Assembly: GCA_051004015.1 (NCBI GenBank)
Contig: JBPCKT010000100.1
Location: 1 to 47,592, forward strand
Origin: SXOA01 sp051004015
Lineage (GTDB): Bacteria > Planctomycetota > Planctomycetia > Pirellulales > Pirellulaceae
DNA: 47,592 nucleotides
Direction: 5' to 3'
How positions within the stretch are numbered: position 1 is the first letter of the stretch; each line of letters opens with the position of its first letter. A program made the translations under genes and the position numbers. The notes under the pieces were generated by a model. That model was not told where the DNA came from. It ran no database searches and worked only from the letters and a program-made list of their open reading frames with translations. Positions 1 to 8,047 of this stretch are shown one piece after another.

Positions 1-174
1 GCCGTTTGTACGGTGATTTCTGCCTTCCTTCCAGAGAGGGTCCTCTTGCCTTTGGGGGAAAGAAAGCCGACAATGCAAAAATGCGCCGTTAAGTCATTGC
101 CAAGCAACCCCGCGCGTGATTACGCTAAGAGAAGGGGAGCGGACGATTGCTCGCGGAGCGATGCCGCTTTCACG

Positions 175-786
175 ATGCGTGTGAGATGGATTATGCAGAG
201 CGCGCTACGAGCCTTTGTTGCTCAGCCCTCGCGGGAAAACTATCTGGCGGCTCGCGAGGAGCTGCTCGCCGCTTCGCGGCGCACTCTCGATGCGGCGGAG
301 CTGGATTCGCTGTCGCTGCTGGCAGACAGCGGGGACGTTAAGGGGCTGGCGGAGGCGTTGGCTCATCTCCCACCGATCGCGGCTCTGGTTCCCCGAGTCC
401 ATTACTATGCGGCGCTGGCGGCTGAGGCGAAGGGAGATGAGCAGGATTTGGAGCTGGAACGGATGCTGCTAGTCATCTGCCTGCGGGCAATCCTGATGAC
501 CGGGGACGGCAGCGAGGAAGCGCCCTATGTAGTGGCCGCCGCCAGTGATGAGCTGGACTTGCTGGATGAGCTCGATCTGTCGCCCTCGTCGCAGTCGCTG
601 GTTCATCGCGCCGACGGCATTTTCGACGTCATCCTTTGCGAGGACGGCAGCGAAGTCTGGTTCGATGCCTCGGCAATGGCCAAAATTCCCGCGGAAATCC
701 CGACTATATCGCCGGCCCGCAAGGAAATCGCCGTGCGGCGATCCAAGGCTAAGTCCCGCCGCCGGCTCAGTCGAACTGGGCGGTAA
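175..786 (+). CDS. DUF4919-like hypothetical protein
   Basis: The reading frame is open from base 13, but I place the start at ATG 175 (MRVRWIMQSALRAF) or 193, because the upstream residues look non-coding. The N-terminal half is helical and alanine/leucine-rich. The C-terminal half has a pattern that reminds me of DUF4919: 'TGDGSEEAPYVV', then an acidic 'DELDLLDELDLS' stretch, then 'DGSEVWFDASAM'. Proteins of that family have no known reaction, and I make the assignment from memory of the pattern only. The C-terminus is basic (RRSKAKSRRRLSR). The last 20 bases overlap the 3' end of the convergent zinc-ribbon gene, so the two stops cross. No signal peptide is evident, which suggests a cytoplasmic protein. 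Confidence 0.6.
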   Translation: MRVRWIMQSALRAFVAQPSRENYLAAREELLAASRRTLDAAELDSLSLLADSGDVKGLAEALAHLPPIAALVPRVHYYAALAAEAKGDEQDLELERMLLVICLRAILMTGDGSEEAPYVVAAASDELDLLDELDLSPSSQSLVHRADGIFDVILCEDGSEVWFDASAMAKIPAEIPTISPARKEIAVRRSKAKSRRRLSRTGR

Positions 787-1624
787 GCGTCCGGTCGCCG
801 CGGACGGTTTCCGCCGTCAGTTGGTACTTGCTGTCCGCCAGCAAATCGATGGCTCCGTCAAAAAACCGGCCCAAGGTCCGGACGTCCATCACTTTCACTT
901 CCTCGTTCCCCGTCCGCCGGGCGTGGTTCGAGAGGACCAGCACGTAATACTTGCCGCCGCCGGCCAGGTTCAAGGAGTAGTCCCCTTGCGGCCCCGCCCG
1001 CGTATACGCTCCTCCCATGTCCTGAATCTGCTGCACCCCCGCCAGCGGCGTTTCCGGCAGCGGCTCGTCGGGGCGCATTCCTGATGAAGAGGCTCGCTGG
1101 CCGGCATCCTTCGTTTCCGGAAGCGCGATGATGACGGCCCCCTCGTCCGGCAGCCGCTGATTGCCCGAAGCATAGCGGACGGTCCCGGTGATGGTGCAGG
1201 GCCCCTTCCCTGCCGTGGCCGGCGCGGAGAAAAAGGTCCCTCCCGTCAACACGCCAAAGATGAAGCAGGTCAGCGCGACGGCGCCTAGCAACAGTCCTTG
1301 CGTGTAAAGGACATACCGCGGCACTGCCACGCGGTCCTGAGCCGAAGGTGTTCCGCCCGGATGTCGCAACGGCGCCGCGTCATCATAGACCAGCTCCGTC
1401 TCGTCATAGACGACGAACTGAGAGTAGGGATCGTCTTCGTTCTCCCCCTCTTCCGCAATCGGCTGGGCATCTCCAACCGATCCCGCCGTTCCCGCCACGG
1501 ACGGTTGCGGCGCGGGCACCGTTAGCTCCTTCTTGCACCGCGGGCAATTCGCCGACTTCCCCGCTTTGCGCGTGCTCACGCTCAGCTTTTGGGTGCAGTG
1601 CGGACATGAGAAGCGGATGGGCAT
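767..1624 (-). CDS. Zinc-ribbon membrane-anchored protein
   Basis: Start chosen at ATG 1624 (MPIRFSCPHC); residues upstream in the longer frame overlap the AarF gene and are not conserved in character. The N-terminus carries a CPHC...CPRC zinc ribbon of the MJ0042 type (first about 35 residues), followed by a low-complexity acidic linker. A single hydrophobic segment (TQGLLLGAVALTCFIFGVL, about residue 130) anchors it in the membrane. The rest (from 'CTITGTVRYASGNQRLPDEG') resembles a carboxypeptidase-regulatory-like beta-sandwich, probably outside the cytoplasm. This cytoplasmic ribbon, one membrane span and exported beta domain are common in planctomycete proteins of unknown function. It is the last gene of the minus-strand run mutM, AarF kinase, zinc-ribbon; the gap to the AarF stop is 34 bases. 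Confidence 0.8.
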   Translation of the reverse strand: MPIRFSCPHCTQKLSVSTRKAGKSANCPRCKKELTVPAPQPSVAGTAGSVGDAQPIAEEGENEDDPYSQFVVYDETELVYDDAAPLRHPGGTPSAQDRVAVPRYVLYTQGLLLGAVALTCFIFGVLTGGTFFSAPATAGKGPCTITGTVRYASGNQRLPDEGAVIIALPETKDAGQRASSSGMRPDEPLPETPLAGVQQIQDMGGAYTRAGPQGDYSLNLAGGGKYYVLVLSNHARRTGNEEVKVMDVRTLGRFFDGAIDLLADSKYQLTAETVRGDRTLTAQFD

Positions 1625-1658
1625 GGCTGCTGATTGGGTGGCGTTTTGCCTTTGCTTG

Positions 1659-3392
1659 TTACTTCGACTTCTTCTGATCCAAATGCCCGCTCTTCCCAAT
1701 CGCCCAAATCAACCGCAGGCCGACGAGGATGCTGGTGACGCACCCCAGTATGCCGAGCACGGAGAGCTTCGGCAGCCAACCTTCGACATATAGCCATTTG
1801 ATGTCGTACCAAAACAGCATGTCGGGCGGGATCATCGGCTCGACTCGGTTCGAGAGCATCCAGGACGACCCCAGGAACAGCGCGCTCGCCAGCATCCCCA
1901 GCACCAGCCGATTGACGCTCGGCCCCAAACCGCGGTGATCCAGATGCACGTCAAATTTGCCGGCCTGAATCTGCTCCATAATCCGCGTGATGTGCTGCGG
2001 CACCACCTCGGCCAGGTGTTCCAGCTCCACCCACAGGCGGCGGATCTTTCTGATCTGCCTTGCGGGCGAAAGCCGCCTGAGCAGCATCTTTTTCTGAAAG
2101 GGCTGCATCACCTCCATCAGGCTGAACCGCGGCGAGAGCAGCTTCGTCGTCCCTTCCAGCGTCACCAGCACCTTGATCAGCAGGGCCACTTGTGGCGAGA
2201 GCATGATCCGGTAACGGCGGATGATCTGGGTCATGTCCAGCAGGGCCCCGCTCAGGTCGAACTGATCCAGCGACTGCGTGGAGTAGCTTCCCACGAAGTC
2301 GGCCACGTCGTTGGCCAAGGCCGACTCGTCCAGGTTCGGCGGCGTCTGTCCAATCCGCTTGATGATTCGGACTAGCATCGGCACATCGTGCTGCACAATG
2401 GCCAGCAGCATTTCCTCGATATCTTCCCGCAGCCGCTCCTCCAGCCGCCCAACCATGCCGAAGTCGATCAGCCCGATCACATCGCCAGGCAGAATCAGGA
2501 TATTTCCCGGGTGCGGGTCCGCGTGAAAAAAGCCGTGGACGAAGATCATCTGCAAGTACAGCTCCGCTCCGCGACGGGCGACTTCTTCCCGGTTGATGCC
2601 GGCGGCGTCCAGGACCAGCGGATCGGCGATCGGCAGCCCGTCCACCATCGACATCGTCAGCACGCGGGCAGTGGAAAGCTCCGTGCAGGCCTGCGGGATG
2701 CAGACCGTGGGGTCGTCCTGAAACAGCAGATTGAACTGGTGCAGGTTCCGTTCCTCGCGGCCGAAGTCCAATTCCCGCCGTAGCGTGCGGGCCATCTCCG
2801 CCGAGTTCACCTTGGGGCGATAGGGCTGAAAATCCTCGAACTGCTCGGCGAGCTGAGCGAGATTGGCCAGCACCTCCAGGTCTTCGTTGACCTTGCTCTC
2901 GATGTTGGCGTGCTGCACCTTCACGACCACTCGCTCGCCGGTCTTCAGCCGCGCCTTGTGGACCTGGCCGATGGAAGCCGACGCGATTGGCACCAGGTCA
3001 AAGTCGTCAAACAAGTCTTCAATCGGCTGGCCGAGCTCCGTTTCCACGGTGAGCCGGACTTGCTCGGGGGTATCTGCGGGTGTCGCCGATTGCAACTGCT
3101 TGAGCTCCGCCGCCAGTTCGACGCCGGCGACGTCGGGCCGCGTGCTGAGGAGCTGGCCGAGCTTGATGAACGTGGGGCCGAGCTCGGTGAGGGCGAGGCG
3201 GATGCGGGCCTCGCGGGTAAGCACGACCTCCGCCACGTCCCCTTCCCCATCCACCCCCTTCGGCAATTCCACATTGGTCCGCCGCAGCCAGTCGGCCAGG
3301 CCGTACTTGCGGAGTACGGCAATGATTTCCCACGACCGCTTGACGTTGCGGAAGAAATGGGGAATCGACCGGATGTTGCTCATCACGTTCAT
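1659..3392 (-). CDS. AarF/UbiB/ABC1 family atypical kinase
   Basis: 577 residues, a normal length for this family. Kinase-like signatures are visible: the family-specific KxGQ motif in 'GPTFIKLGQLLSTRPD' (about residues 72-86), the alanine-rich loop 'IASASIGQVHKARL' (136-149), the lysine of 'VVVKVQ' (158), 'DPHPGNIL' as the catalytic-loop equivalent, and 'IDFGMVGRL' as the metal-binding DFG equivalent. Two hydrophobic segments near the C-terminus (around 'LVLGMLASALFLG' and 'LGILGCVTSILVGL') would fix it to the inner membrane. Family members support ubiquinone or other isoprenoid-lipid metabolism; the substrate here cannot be read from sequence. ATG 3383 (MSNIRS) is an alternative start. The gene follows mutM on the same strand, with a palindromic repeat between them. 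Confidence 0.93.
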   Translation of the reverse strand: MNVMSNIRSIPHFFRNVKRSWEIIAVLRKYGLADWLRRTNVELPKGVDGEGDVAEVVLTREARIRLALTELGPTFIKLGQLLSTRPDVAGVELAAELKQLQSATPADTPEQVRLTVETELGQPIEDLFDDFDLVPIASASIGQVHKARLKTGERVVVKVQHANIESKVNEDLEVLANLAQLAEQFEDFQPYRPKVNSAEMARTLRRELDFGREERNLHQFNLLFQDDPTVCIPQACTELSTARVLTMSMVDGLPIADPLVLDAAGINREEVARRGAELYLQMIFVHGFFHADPHPGNILILPGDVIGLIDFGMVGRLEERLREDIEEMLLAIVQHDVPMLVRIIKRIGQTPPNLDESALANDVADFVGSYSTQSLDQFDLSGALLDMTQIIRRYRIMLSPQVALLIKVLVTLEGTTKLLSPRFSLMEVMQPFQKKMLLRRLSPARQIRKIRRLWVELEHLAEVVPQHITRIMEQIQAGKFDVHLDHRGLGPSVNRLVLGMLASALFLGSSWMLSNRVEPMIPPDMLFWYDIKWLYVEGWLPKLSVLGILGCVTSILVGLRLIWAIGKSGHLDQKKSK

Positions 3393-3430
3393 AACTTGAT
3401 TCTATTTGGCGGGTGCAAAGGACGCCATGT

Positions 3431-3486
3431 TAGTAGCCTGCACACTCCGTGTGCAGGCATGTCCGCTCACGGGGTGAGCGTACTAC
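3431..3486. repeat. Compound palindromic repeat at mutM stop
   Basis: Two hairpins in tandem, GCCTGCACAC/GTGTGCAGGC around TCC and CGCTCAC/GTGAGCG around GGG, bounded by GTAG and CTAC ends. The CTAC end supplies the mutM stop (TAG, complement of 3483-3485). A sister copy with the same two-hairpin order lies at 31776-31827, and single-hairpin or degraded relatives at 24495-24517 and near 29483-29516. The form resembles REP elements. It sits between mutM and the AarF gene and could act in messenger stability. Confidence 0.85.
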
Positions 3487-4322
3487 TTTTTTTTCTGGCA
3501 CTCTGGGCAAAAAAACGTGGCTCGCTGGGCCTGCACGATGCGGAGGATGGGTCTGCGGGAACAGGTGAGGCAGACATCGCCGGCCCGGTCGTAGACGCGA
3601 TGGTGGTTCTGATACCCGCCGGACTGATTGAGGGCGTTGCGGTAAGTGCCGTCGGAAAGCGTGGAGCCCTCGTGCTCGATGGCCAGCTCCAGCACCTCTC
3701 GCATCCGGGCATGAATCTGCTCCCACTGCTCGTTCTTCAAAAGATCGCAGCGGCGGGCGGGATGGATGCCGCACAGGTGGAGGATTTCCGAGGCATACAA
3801 GTTGCCCACTCCTGCCAGTGCCCGCTGATCGAGCAACGCCACCTTGATGGCTCGCTTGCTGTTCTCCATCCGCTCTTGCATTTGGGCAGCGGAAATGGCC
3901 AGTGCATCGGGGCCGACCTTGGCACCGCGCAGTTGCTCCTCAAATTGCTTTGCGGACAACAGCCGCACGCTGCCCAGGCCGCGGCGGTCCCAGTACCAGA
4001 TGGACTTCAGCGGCCCTCCCTTCAAATCCAGCCGGAACCGCAGATGTTCCCGCGTCGGCGGATCCGCCACCAGCACCAACCCCGTCATCCGCGGCTCAAA
4101 GACCAGTGCATCGCCGCTTTCCAGGTGCAGCACCACCCGCTTCCCGACCCGGCCGATGCTCTCAATCCTCTGGCCGACAATCCGTTTGTTGAGCGAAGCC
4201 AGGCTCGGCGAAACCGCAATCGGCCGCTTCGGACACGGCACCCGCCCTGCCCCTGCAATCCTGCTTCCCGCCGCCTTCAGGATTCCGCGGCGCATGGTTT
4301 CGACTTCCGGCAGCTCGGGCAT
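3483..4322 (-). CDS. mutM: Formamidopyrimidine-DNA glycosylase (Fpg/MutM)
   Basis: Base-excision repair enzyme that removes oxidised purines such as 8-oxoguanine and nicks the strand by beta/delta elimination. The start MPELPEVETMRRG is diagnostic: Pro2 is the catalytic amine after removal of Met1, and Glu3 is the second catalytic residue. Lys61 in 'GRVGKRVVLHL' fits the conserved lysine of the N-terminal domain, and 'PRMTGL' follows. The middle holds the H2TH region ('DQRALAGVGNLYASEILHLCGIHP'). The C-terminus is the zinc finger CLTC-16-CPEC, ending in lysines. At 279 residues it has the usual length. The stop codon lies inside a palindromic repeat. It appears first in a minus-strand run with the AarF kinase gene. 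Confidence 0.97.
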   Translation of the reverse strand: MPELPEVETMRRGILKAAGSRIAGAGRVPCPKRPIAVSPSLASLNKRIVGQRIESIGRVGKRVVLHLESGDALVFEPRMTGLVLVADPPTREHLRFRLDLKGGPLKSIWYWDRRGLGSVRLLSAKQFEEQLRGAKVGPDALAISAAQMQERMENSKRAIKVALLDQRALAGVGNLYASEILHLCGIHPARRCDLLKNEQWEQIHARMREVLELAIEHEGSTLSDGTYRNALNQSGGYQNHHRVYDRAGDVCLTCSRRPILRIVQAQRATFFCPECQKKK

Positions 4323-4794
4323 TGTGCGTTCTCACTTTTTATATGTGTTGGCTTACTTCCCGTCTCGATTTTCGCAACTCATGGTATCGCCCTAGGTTAG
4401 AAGAACTCACCCCCCCGGGTTTAACAACAGCACCCCCCGATCGCCTTTTCGTTCTCGTTCCCACGCTCCGCGTGGGAACGCACGTCCCAGACGCTCTGCG
4501 TCCTCGCACGGCAGCGACGCGGAGCGTCCAAGCCGTGCGTGACGACACAGAGCGTCGTCTCGAGAACCCGCTGTCGTAATATCCAATTGTTCACAATACA
4601 GGTTGTCACTGTCAAGCCTCTCAGGAAAAGATTTTCAATATTTATGTAACCCCTGGCAGCACTGGGAGTTATGGACGCGAATCCGCACGAAATCTCGCCA
4701 CGATTATGCCCTGTTGGCGTTAGAACCCCTACGAGTGGCCCCCTCGCCGACCGGCAAAGCTAGAGTTGAGCGTCTTCATTTTGGACGGATTCGT
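4323..4794. other. Intergenic region holding a fold-back element
   Basis: About 470 bases between the divergently oriented mutM gene and the next plus-strand gene. The part 4450-4567 is a composite inverted repeat, listed separately. From 4568 to 4794 I see AT-rich sequence (for example around 4577-4650) that may hold promoters for the downstream gene, but no convincing -35/-10 pair and no open frame that I can support. Confidence 0.6.
4450..4567. repeat. Fold-back, MITE-like nested palindrome
   Basis: The ends are inverted: CGTTCTCG at 4450-4457 and CGAGAAC at 4561-4567. Inside are a hairpin GTTCCCACG/CGTGGGAAC at 4457-4479, and then a nested structure: GACGCTCTG (4490-4498) pairs with CAGAGCGTC (4548-4556), CGCACGGC (4505-4512) pairs with GCCGTGCG (4532-4539), and GACGC/GCGTC (4516-4528) forms the tip. 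The 'GTTCCCACGCTCCGCGTGGG' core resembles REP-like palindromes known from many bacteria. Confidence 0.8.
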
Positions 4795-5319
4795 ATGGGC
4801 AATTCAAACTCCTGGCTATGGAAACCGCGAGTGGTGGTCCCGCTCGTCGTCCTGGCCATCGGTGTCGGCGTGGCTGGCCTGGCGTTTGGCGGCAGCGCCC
4901 TCTTTCGATTCCTGTGCCGGCCCTATTCTCTGCCGCTCTGGTCCCTCATCCTGCTGGCGCTGGGGCCGGTGGCGTGCTTGGCCAGCGGCATCGCGCTCTT
5001 CTGGAGAATTCATCCAGGGCCGGGTGAAATGGAACGGCGGCCGATCGTCGTCCAGGGAGTCCGCTGGCGGTGGTGGACCGAGCACAACGGCAGCTTGCGG
5101 GTGGTCCCCTATTGCGAAGCCTGCGACCTGCAACTCCGCCCGCGAGAAGGGACCGATGACCCCCACGAAGTCTTGCCGGGCTTCGTCCTGCACTGCAACA
5201 ACTGCAGCCAGGAGACCATCCGTTTCCACGGCTCCCTCGACCATGCCCCCCAGCTCGTCCTCGACTATTTCATGCAGAACCTGCGGAAGGAATTTGAGCT
5301 TTCTCACCACGGTTCGTAA
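4795..5319 (+). CDS. Small two-span membrane protein with CxxC pairs
   Basis: Start chosen at ATG 4795 (MGNSNSWLWKPR) rather than 4603, because the earlier residues look like translated intergenic DNA. Two hydrophobic segments follow (VVVPLVVLAIGVGVAGLAFG, then LWSLILLALGPVACLASGIA), consistent with a hairpin in the membrane. The soluble C-terminal part has CEAC and CNNC motifs about 35 residues apart ('PYCEACDLQL', 'LHCNNCSQET'), a plausible zinc site. No family was recognised. It stands alone on the plus strand and converges on the antitoxin gene. I infer a membrane-associated metal-binding protein of unknown role; the function is open. Confidence 0.72.
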   Translation: MGNSNSWLWKPRVVVPLVVLAIGVGVAGLAFGGSALFRFLCRPYSLPLWSLILLALGPVACLASGIALFWRIHPGPGEMERRPIVVQGVRWRWWTEHNGSLRVVPYCEACDLQLRPREGTDDPHEVLPGFVLHCNNCSQETIRFHGSLDHAPQLVLDYFMQNLRKEFELSHHGS

Positions 5320-5364
5320 TATCTGAGCCGTAGCTGAAGTTGATCGCGGTGGCGTGCTTCCACT

Positions 5365-5724
5365 CTATCGCCGCTGCTTTCCTCGCCGGGGGGACGATGC
5401 TCTGCCGGCCTCCACACCGGGCCTCGCCGGCTTGCGGCTGACGAAGTCGATTTTCAGTTCGGCTCCCAAGGCCGCTGCAATTCTCGCAAGCATAGTCAGC
5501 GAGTGGCCGCTATAGTCGGCGTCTTCCAGGCGGGCGATGACCGACTGATGAGTGTCCGCCATTTCCGCCAACTCCTTCTGAGTCAGGCCGGCCTTGCTAC
5601 GCTGCTCATAGAGGAGCGCCGCAATGGAGAAACCGAGCAATTCCTGCTCAACACCCTCGCGGAGCTTGGAGTCGCCCGCCAGCCGCCGCCGGATCACTTT
5701 GGCAAAGTCTTTTGTTTTTGTCAT
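5365..5724 (-). CDS. HigA-like antitoxin (XRE helix-turn-helix)
   Basis: Start at ATG 5724 (MTKTKDFAKVIRRRLAGD), 119 residues. A helix-turn-helix is clear in 'RSKAGLTQKELAEMADTHQSVIARLEDADYSGHSLTMLARIAAALG', typical of XRE/Cro antitoxins of HigA type. The tail is basic (SSPRRGKQRR). It lies 4 bases after the toxin gene on the same strand, in the toxin-first order usual for higBA. As the DNA-binding partner it would neutralise the toxin and repress the shared promoter, where a near-perfect palindrome is found at 6123-6140. Confidence 0.9.
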   Translation of the reverse strand: MTKTKDFAKVIRRRLAGDSKLREGVEQELLGFSIAALLYEQRSKAGLTQKELAEMADTHQSVIARLEDADYSGHSLTMLARIAAALGAELKIDFVSRKPARPGVEAGRASSPRRGKQRR

Positions 5725-5728
5725 GGCA

Positions 5729-6109
5729 TTAGAATTCAAAAACCGCGGTGTGTTTCTCCCGGTCACTGCGAACCAGGTTCAGGCACTCGATGGCCCGCTC
5801 GATTTCAATCGGGGGCACCCTTCCCTTCTTCGTAATTCCGTGCGTCAGGATGGCAATGTTCTTGCCGTCAAAGGAATAAAGTATGCGATAGTGGACTCGG
5901 CCATGCTTCACGCGCAATTCGCGAATTCCGTCGCGCAAGTAATCCGCCAGCGGCCGCCGCAACTCAAAACCTGACCGCGACAGGGCGACAATCGCCGCAA
6001 GGCACCTACGAAAAGCGTTTGGCGATGTTGCCTGGAGGTCATCGAGCCACTGGCTTACGGGAACTTGCCCGCTGGCCGTGCGAAAAAGACGAATCTCCGT
6101 TTGCGGCAT
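5729..6109 (-). CDS. RelE/HigB-type toxin (phage-derived Gp49-like)
   Basis: Start at ATG 6109 (MPQTEIRLF); the frame is open slightly farther, to 6130, but that would run into the operator palindrome. The pattern 'FRTASGQVPVSQWLDDLQ', 'LRDGIRELRVKHGRVHYRILYSFDGKNIAILTHGITKKGRVPPIEIERA' matches the Gp49/HigB-like toxin family. These are small ribosome-associated ribonucleases that cut messenger RNA, and Arg/Lys/His residues in the second half are typical of the active site. Its neighbour downstream is the XRE antitoxin. About 126 residues, normal for the family. The pair is probably autoregulated. Confidence 0.9.
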   Translation of the reverse strand: MPQTEIRLFRTASGQVPVSQWLDDLQATSPNAFRRCLAAIVALSRSGFELRRPLADYLRDGIRELRVKHGRVHYRILYSFDGKNIAILTHGITKKGRVPPIEIERAIECLNLVRSDREKHTAVFEF

Positions 6110-6122
6110 CGCTAATCGCCCA

Positions 6123-6140
6123 TATAACAATATTGCTATA
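6123..6140. promoter_or_regulatory. Likely operator of the toxin-antitoxin pair
   Basis: TATAACAATATTGCTATA is an 18-base palindrome with one mismatched pair, lying 13 bases upstream of the toxin start. It is far more AT-rich than its surroundings and overlaps a good place for a -10 box. XRE antitoxins of this class usually bind such a site to repress their own promoter; binding itself is inferred. Confidence 0.65.
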
Positions 6141-6216
6141 TTCGTCCCGAGTCAACCCCTCCAGCCAGTTTTTGTCCCGTCAACGCGGAAAAATGCCGCT
6201 TGCGATTACGGCTCCT

Positions 6217-7932
6217 CTAGTTCCACCGCCTCTTAATCCCCGACGGGCTGCTCCCTCCCGGGTCGGGCGTTTTGCTGCCGGGTTTTTCCGGTTTGTCGAG
6301 GTCGACTTCGGGGGAGTAGTCGAGGGTTTCCTTGATGGCCTTGGTGGGGGGGGCGGTGCGGACTTCGCCGGAGAGGTTGGCGGGGGCGGGGGGCTCGGCG
6401 GGGTCCAGGCCGGAGATGTATTTGCGCCAGGAGTCGAGCTGGTCCTGCGTGAGGCTGTTTTCCCGCGTGATTTCGTGCTTGAGCTGCTTCTTGGTCCCCT
6501 CCACGCTGACCATCACGGTCAGGCGGCCGTTCTCCTCGTACTTGAAGCGGACTTCGATCGGGGTCTGGGCGGGGAGGTCCGGCGGCAGGTGGCGGACGGA
6601 GCATTTGCCGAGCTGCGAGCAGTCGTCGGGGGAGGGGCTTTCCCCTTCGACGATTTGCACCAGGATGGATTTTTGCCCCGCCTTGTGGGTCTTGAAGACC
6701 CGGCGGGCCACCACCGGCAGCGGCGTGTTGCGGGGGATGAGGATGGCGTTGCGGGCCCGCTTGGTTTTGATGTCGGTGGCGACGACCCCCAGGCTGTGCG
6801 AGTTGACGTTGCGGATGTGGAAGCTCGGCGACTTCCCTTCGTGGTAGGCCAGCAGGATGCCGGCGTGCAGAGCCGCTCCGTGGGCCACCGCCTCATCGGG
6901 CGAGACGCTCTGGTCCGGCTCCTTCCCCGAGAGTTGCCGCAGCATCTCCACCACAGCCGGCATGCGGCTGGAGCCGCCGACGAGGAGGACGCGGTCGATA
7001 TCGGCCCAGGTCAGGCCGGCGGCCTGCAGGGTCTGGCGGGTGGTGAAGGCGGTGCGGTCGAGCAAGTCCTGGGAGATTTCGTGGAAAGTCTGGCGGGTGA
7101 TTTCCACGCGGATGGCGTGCCCCTTGTAATCGCAGGCAATGCCCGCTTTCTGCCGGGCGGAGAGGGTCCGCTTGGCGTCCTCGCACTCCCGCCAAAGGCG
7201 GCCGGCGGCGTTGGGGTCCTCGCGGGGGTCCGCGCTGAACTTGCGGATGAACTCCTCCGCCACGTAGTCCACCAGGCGCTGGTCCCAGTCGCGGCCGCCG
7301 AGTTGCACGTCGCCGTCGGTGGCCAGGGCGTTGAAATCCGGGCCGCCGATTTCCATGACCGTCACGTCGAATGTGCCGCCGCCGAGGTCATAGACCAGGA
7401 TTTTTTTCCGCTCCTGGTCCTTGTTGGCCGGGTTCATGTACCCCTGCTGAAAGCCGAAGGCGACGGCGGCAGCGGTGGGCTCGTTGATGATGTCCATCAC
7501 CTCGACCCCCGCGATGTAACCCGCGTCCTGGGTCGCTTTGCGGCGGACTTCATCGAAGTAGGCGGGTACGGTGACGACGACTTTTTGAATCGGGCCGATC
7601 TGCTTTTCGGCATCGGCGCGGAGCTTGTTGAGCACCCAGGCTTGCAGGGCCTCGGGCGGATATTGCCGCCCGCCCAGCAGTTTATGGAAGAAGCGGTGCC
7701 CCAGGTCCCGCTTGGCGCATTCGGCCACCTGATCGGCGTCCGTGGCCACGGCCTTGTTCGCCTCCTTGCCCACGACCACGTTGTCTCCCTCGAAGAAGAC
7801 GACGCTGGGGGTGATCTTGTCCCCTTCCGCATTCATCAGCGTCTGCGGCCGGCCGAGATCGTCCAGACGGGAGATGACGGAGAACGTGGTCCCCAGGTCG
7901 ATACCGACGGCGGGATGTTTGCGTTTGGGCAT
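6217..7932 (-). CDS. Hsp70-family ATPase (DnaK-like, short C-terminus)
   Basis: 571 residues. The actin-like ATPase domain is intact: phosphate loop 'GIDLGTTFSVIS' (10-21), 'VVVTVPAYFDEVRRKAT' (118-134), 'IINEPTAAAVAFG' (148-160), 'DLGGGTFDVT' (182-191) and 'LLVGGSSRMP'. The linker that in DnaK reads VLLLDVTPLSLG is here 'NVNSHSLGVVATD', so the usual allosteric leucines are missing. A beta substrate-binding domain follows, but the alpha lid is short and ends in a proline-rich tail with no EEVD-like end. No DnaJ or GrpE gene is adjacent. It is therefore a DnaK paralogue rather than the housekeeping chaperone, with unknown clients. Start ATG 7932. Confidence 0.9.
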   Translation of the reverse strand: MPKRKHPAVGIDLGTTFSVISRLDDLGRPQTLMNAEGDKITPSVVFFEGDNVVVGKEANKAVATDADQVAECAKRDLGHRFFHKLLGGRQYPPEALQAWVLNKLRADAEKQIGPIQKVVVTVPAYFDEVRRKATQDAGYIAGVEVMDIINEPTAAAVAFGFQQGYMNPANKDQERKKILVYDLGGGTFDVTVMEIGGPDFNALATDGDVQLGGRDWDQRLVDYVAEEFIRKFSADPREDPNAAGRLWRECEDAKRTLSARQKAGIACDYKGHAIRVEITRQTFHEISQDLLDRTAFTTRQTLQAAGLTWADIDRVLLVGGSSRMPAVVEMLRQLSGKEPDQSVSPDEAVAHGAALHAGILLAYHEGKSPSFHIRNVNSHSLGVVATDIKTKRARNAILIPRNTPLPVVARRVFKTHKAGQKSILVQIVEGESPSPDDCSQLGKCSVRHLPPDLPAQTPIEVRFKYEENGRLTVMVSVEGTKKQLKHEITRENSLTQDQLDSWRKYISGLDPAEPPAPANLSGEVRTAPPTKAIKETLDYSPEVDLDKPEKPGSKTPDPGGSSPSGIKRRWN

Positions 7933-8004
7933 GGGGGAAGATTGTGGAGGGCAGAGGTTAGAGGTCAGATTGAACAGGCAGAATGAAAAGCGGAATTCAT
8001 TTTA

Positions 8005-8047
8005 CTCTACACTCTGCTCTTTGCACTCTACACTTCCGCTCTACACT
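8005..8047. repeat. Short tandem repeat at xseB stop
   Basis: The 9-mer CTCTACACT occurs at 8005, 8026 and 8039. The xseB stop (TAG, complement of 8041-8043) is inside the third copy. It fills part of the 108-base gap between xseB and the Hsp70-like gene. Confidence 0.75.

Noticed and set aside
2910..4400. 496-residue plus-strand frame opposite AarF and mutM
   Set aside because: It spans two recognised minus-strand genes and the repeat between them, so it cannot be a gene of its own.
6019..7986. 655-residue plus-strand frame opposite the Hsp70-like gene
   Set aside because: It is an antisense shadow: the sense strand has all Hsp70 motifs, and the plus-strand translation is low-complexity Gly/Val/His-rich.
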